Part shown: piece by piece, positions 3,958 through 5,737 of the stretch
How the letters are laid out: every line of letters begins with the position of its first letter
Numbering within the stretch: position 1 is the stretch's first letter
Assembly: GCA_003454975.1 (NCBI GenBank)
Contig: DMST01000207.1
Location: forward strand, 32,260-37,996
Length of the DNA stretch: 5,737 nt
Reading direction: 5' to 3'
Source: Cytophagales bacterium
Lineage (GTDB): Bacteria > Bacteroidota > Bacteroidia > Cytophagales > Cyclobacteriaceae
Notes under the pieces: model-generated
Databases searched by the model: none
What the model saw: the letters and a program-made list of their open reading frames with translations, nothing else
Told to the model about the DNA's origin: nothing
Made by a program: the position numbers and the translations under genes

Positions 3958-5737
3958 TTGAGAAAGTCGTATTACATCGGACTGAGTTTAGGCCTAGGAT
4001 TGCTATTGAGCGGTTGCCAGTTTCACCCCTCGGTAAGCGAACTAGCTATGCCTAGCTTGTATGAGGGCCCCCAGCTAGTGCCTTTGGACACTAACCATGG
4101 TTACGCAACTAATTTGGTAACCGGATTACCTATACCTGCACTTATCAATTCTTTGGGAGATACGGTGATTACCGGCAAGCGTATTGCCATGCAGGCTCCT
4201 CTGTTTGCTGAGGAAGGTTTGGCCTATGTGGCACGCCGGAAAGCGGTGCCTACCCAAGTGGTGGAAGCCTTCCCTGATCGGTATCAGGAACGGATTCCAG
4301 GATCCGCCAGTGGACAATCTTTTGCCCCTAGTAGAAGCCAATCTCTCGGTACTTCTCATAAACCCTTCGTCTTGGCCTTGTCAAATGGAGATACAGTGAC
4401 CACTGGTGTGCCACATCCAATTACTTACGATACGGTTGCTTTCCCATTTGAAGTCACCAGCCAGGCCATGCCTTTTCGCTTTCGAGACGTAGCCCAGTAT
4501 AACCTGCAATACCTGGATGTAGGGCAGGGATTGCACAGTTCCTACATCTTCAGTATGCTACAAGACTCGCGTGGCGATCTATGGTTTGGATCTGATGCGG
4601 CGGGGGCGGTTAGGTATGATGGAAACTCTTTTATCAATTTTTCCAAGGAAGAAGGTTTACGAAGCAACTACATCCAGACCATTTTTGAAGATAGGAACCA
4701 TAACATTTGGCTAGGTACTCGCTACGGTGGTGTAAGTGTATATGATGGTGAAAGAATCATTCATGTGCTGCAAGACGGGAGTGATTTAGGAAACGTCCGC
4801 AGAATAGTACAGGACGATGCGGGCCGACTATGGATGGCTACTGCTAAAGGCTTAGCACTTATTGAAAATCAACAACTTTCGTTTTTTACCACCCAAGAAG
4901 GATTGCTAGACAACGACCTTCGGGATATGGTATACATGCCAGGCCATGGCTTCTGGCTAGCCTCGCCCTCAGGGCTATGTCATTTCACCGGAGAGGAGTT
5001 TCGGCATTATCCCAACGAAACTATGGCCCCAGCAGTGCTTCATTTGGATGCATCTGACCGACTATGGGTGGGTGGGCAGCAAGTAGGTGTTCACCTGATT
5101 GAATTGGATCGGATGACCCTGCATAGGGCACCCACCGTGTTGGATACCTTGCGCATTCGGGTGTTTACCGAAGATTCCTTAGGCCGAATTTGGATGGGAA
5201 CCCAAGGAGATGCCCTTGTCTCCTATAATCAGGGGCAAATTGATTTTCTCAGTGAAGCCAGCGGACTCAATCATCCCTCGGTACTTTCCATGGCACTGTC
5301 TGGAGATGGTAGTTTGTGGCTAGGCACGGACGGGGGCGGTGTTAATCGACTCAATCTGGCTTCCTTTAGTTTCCTCACGGAGGAAGAAGGGCTGAGCAAC
5401 GAACGGGTGTTTCCTATACTAGAAGACCAAAAGGGAAGCTTATGGTTAGGCACCCAATTTGGCGGGGTCACGCAATTCAATGGCCAAGCATATCGTCAGT
5501 TTTTTACCAATAGTGGTTTTCCAATCACCTTCGTGCGAGCCTCTGCTGAAGATGCCGAGGGCAATTTGTGGTTTGGTGGTCGTAATGGGCAGCTGGTAAA
5601 GTATGATGGAGTAAACTTTGAAGAGTACCGATTGGGCGACCCCGATTGGGACGGTCAAGCTATCGAATCCATCCTCATCACGTCCACAGGTGAGCTATGG
5701 CTGGGGGTTCGGCGCCGAGGCGTTGTGCGTGTTACTC
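3958..5737 (+). CDS. Two-component-regulator propeller lipoprotein, 3' end beyond the window
   Basis: A predicted envelope sensor protein. The frame is open from a stop at 3919 to the right edge, giving 593 residues from the TTG at 3958. That start is chosen because it yields RKSYYIGLSLGLGLLLSGC, a textbook lipoprotein signal with Cys20 as the lipidated residue; no ATG fits. Residues 21-181 form a poorly conserved region with a repeated GDTV-x-TG motif (67-73, 144-150). NLQYLDVGQGLHSSYIFSMLQDSRGDLWFG then opens the propeller. Ten regulatory-propeller blades follow, each with a '(D)xxGxLWxG' turn. Their tryptophans are at 209, 251, 292, 333, 370, 412, 454, 496, 538 and 581, about 42 apart. Such propellers often come as about fourteen blades, then a Y_Y_Y domain, a membrane segment and a kinase, phosphatase or DNA-binding output. 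That part is not visible, so the output is unknown. It follows the phosphatase gene and may work with it. Confidence 0.93.
   Translation, partial: MRKSYYIGLSLGLGLLLSGCQFHPSVSELAMPSLYEGPQLVPLDTNHGYATNLVTGLPIPALINSLGDTVITGKRIAMQAPLFAEEGLAYVARRKAVPTQVVEAFPDRYQERIPGSASGQSFAPSRSQSLGTSHKPFVLALSNGDTVTTGVPHPITYDTVAFPFEVTSQAMPFRFRDVAQYNLQYLDVGQGLHSSYIFSMLQDSRGDLWFGSDAAGAVRYDGNSFINFSKEEGLRSNYIQTIFEDRNHNIWLGTRYGGVSVYDGERIIHVLQDGSDLGNVRRIVQDDAGRLWMATAKGLALIENQQLSFFTTQEGLLDNDLRDMVYMPGHGFWLASPSGLCHFTGEEFRHYPNETMAPAVLHLDASDRLWVGGQQVGVHLIELDRMTLHRAPTVLDTLRIRVFTEDSLGRIWMGTQGDALVSYNQGQIDFLSEASGLNHPSVLSMALSGDGSLWLGTDGGGVNRLNLASFSFLTEEEGLSNERVFPILEDQKGSLWLGTQFGGVTQFNGQAYRQFFTNSGFPITFVRASAEDAEGNLWFGGRNGQLVKYDGVNFEEYRLGDPDWDGQAIESILITSTGELWLGVRRRGVVRVT
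4585..5715 (+). repeat. Ten tandem propeller-blade repeats within the lipoprotein gene
   Basis: The W-x-G codon runs recur with a period of about 126 bases (41-43 codons; one interval is 37). The best preserved blades are 1, 2, 7, 8 and 9, with IWLGT/LWLGT and often GGV and YDG or FNG. Blades 3-5 have drifted: blade 3 reads LWMAT, blade 4 has FWLAS and lacks the aspartate turn, and blade 5 has LWVGG. The repeats diverge at DNA level, so they are old. Confidence 0.85.

Noticed and set aside
3952..3961. Palindrome TCAAATTTGA over the propeller start codon
   Set aside because: It is a single AT-rich 10-bp palindrome with no second copy in the window, so there is no support for an operator.
4273..4288. 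Inverted repeat CCTGAT-CGGT-ATCAGG
   Set aside because: It lies within the propeller gene, has a short 6-bp stem and no T-run, and does not match the TetR operator despite a shared GATCGGTAT. It is probably chance.

Overview
The window looks like chromosomal DNA from a Bacteroidota bacterium, probably of the Cytophagales type. Four things suggest this. Start codons lack Shine-Dalgarno sequences. Several upstream regions carry TAnnTTTG-like -7 and TTTG-like -33 elements. One gene encodes a large two-component-regulator propeller lipoprotein. Another encodes a SpoIIE/RsbU-type phosphatase of a kind common in that phylum. Base composition is roughly balanced. The genus cannot be read from this sequence.

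Layout, left to right. Positions 1-543 (-) hold the N-terminal half of a Tet-type MFS drug exporter, ended by an in-frame TAG exactly at the window edge. Positions 590-1081 (+) encode a small putative lipoprotein with an NTF2/SnoaL-like look, divergent from the exporter. Positions 1078-2010 (-) encode an alpha/beta hydrolase whose stop codon overlaps that of the lipoprotein. Positions 2051-2641 (-) encode a TetR-family repressor. Positions 2790-3872 (+) encode a membrane-anchored SpoIIE-type serine phosphatase with a coiled coil. From 3958 to the right edge (+) runs an incomplete lipoprotein with at least ten regulatory-propeller blades. No gap between genes exceeds 150 bases, and no RNA gene, insertion sequence or CRISPR array is visible.

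The best supported regulatory story is a TetR circuit. Three near-identical 14-bp palindromes with the pattern ATACC(N4)GGTAT lie just upstream of the tetR start (two copies, 20 bp apart) and just upstream of the hydrolase start (one perfect copy). The repressor therefore probably controls itself and the hydrolase. Its only cysteine lies in a GGC motif that resembles the position of the sensing cysteine of NemR, so the signal may be an electrophile or oxidant (inference). The two tetR-proximal operators also lie in the divergent region before the phosphatase gene.

The right-hand third is a signalling pair. A phosphatase with an intact metal-binding aspartate set is followed 85 bp downstream by a propeller sensor. 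Proteins with such propellers usually carry a signalling output module at the C-terminus, which here lies beyond the window.
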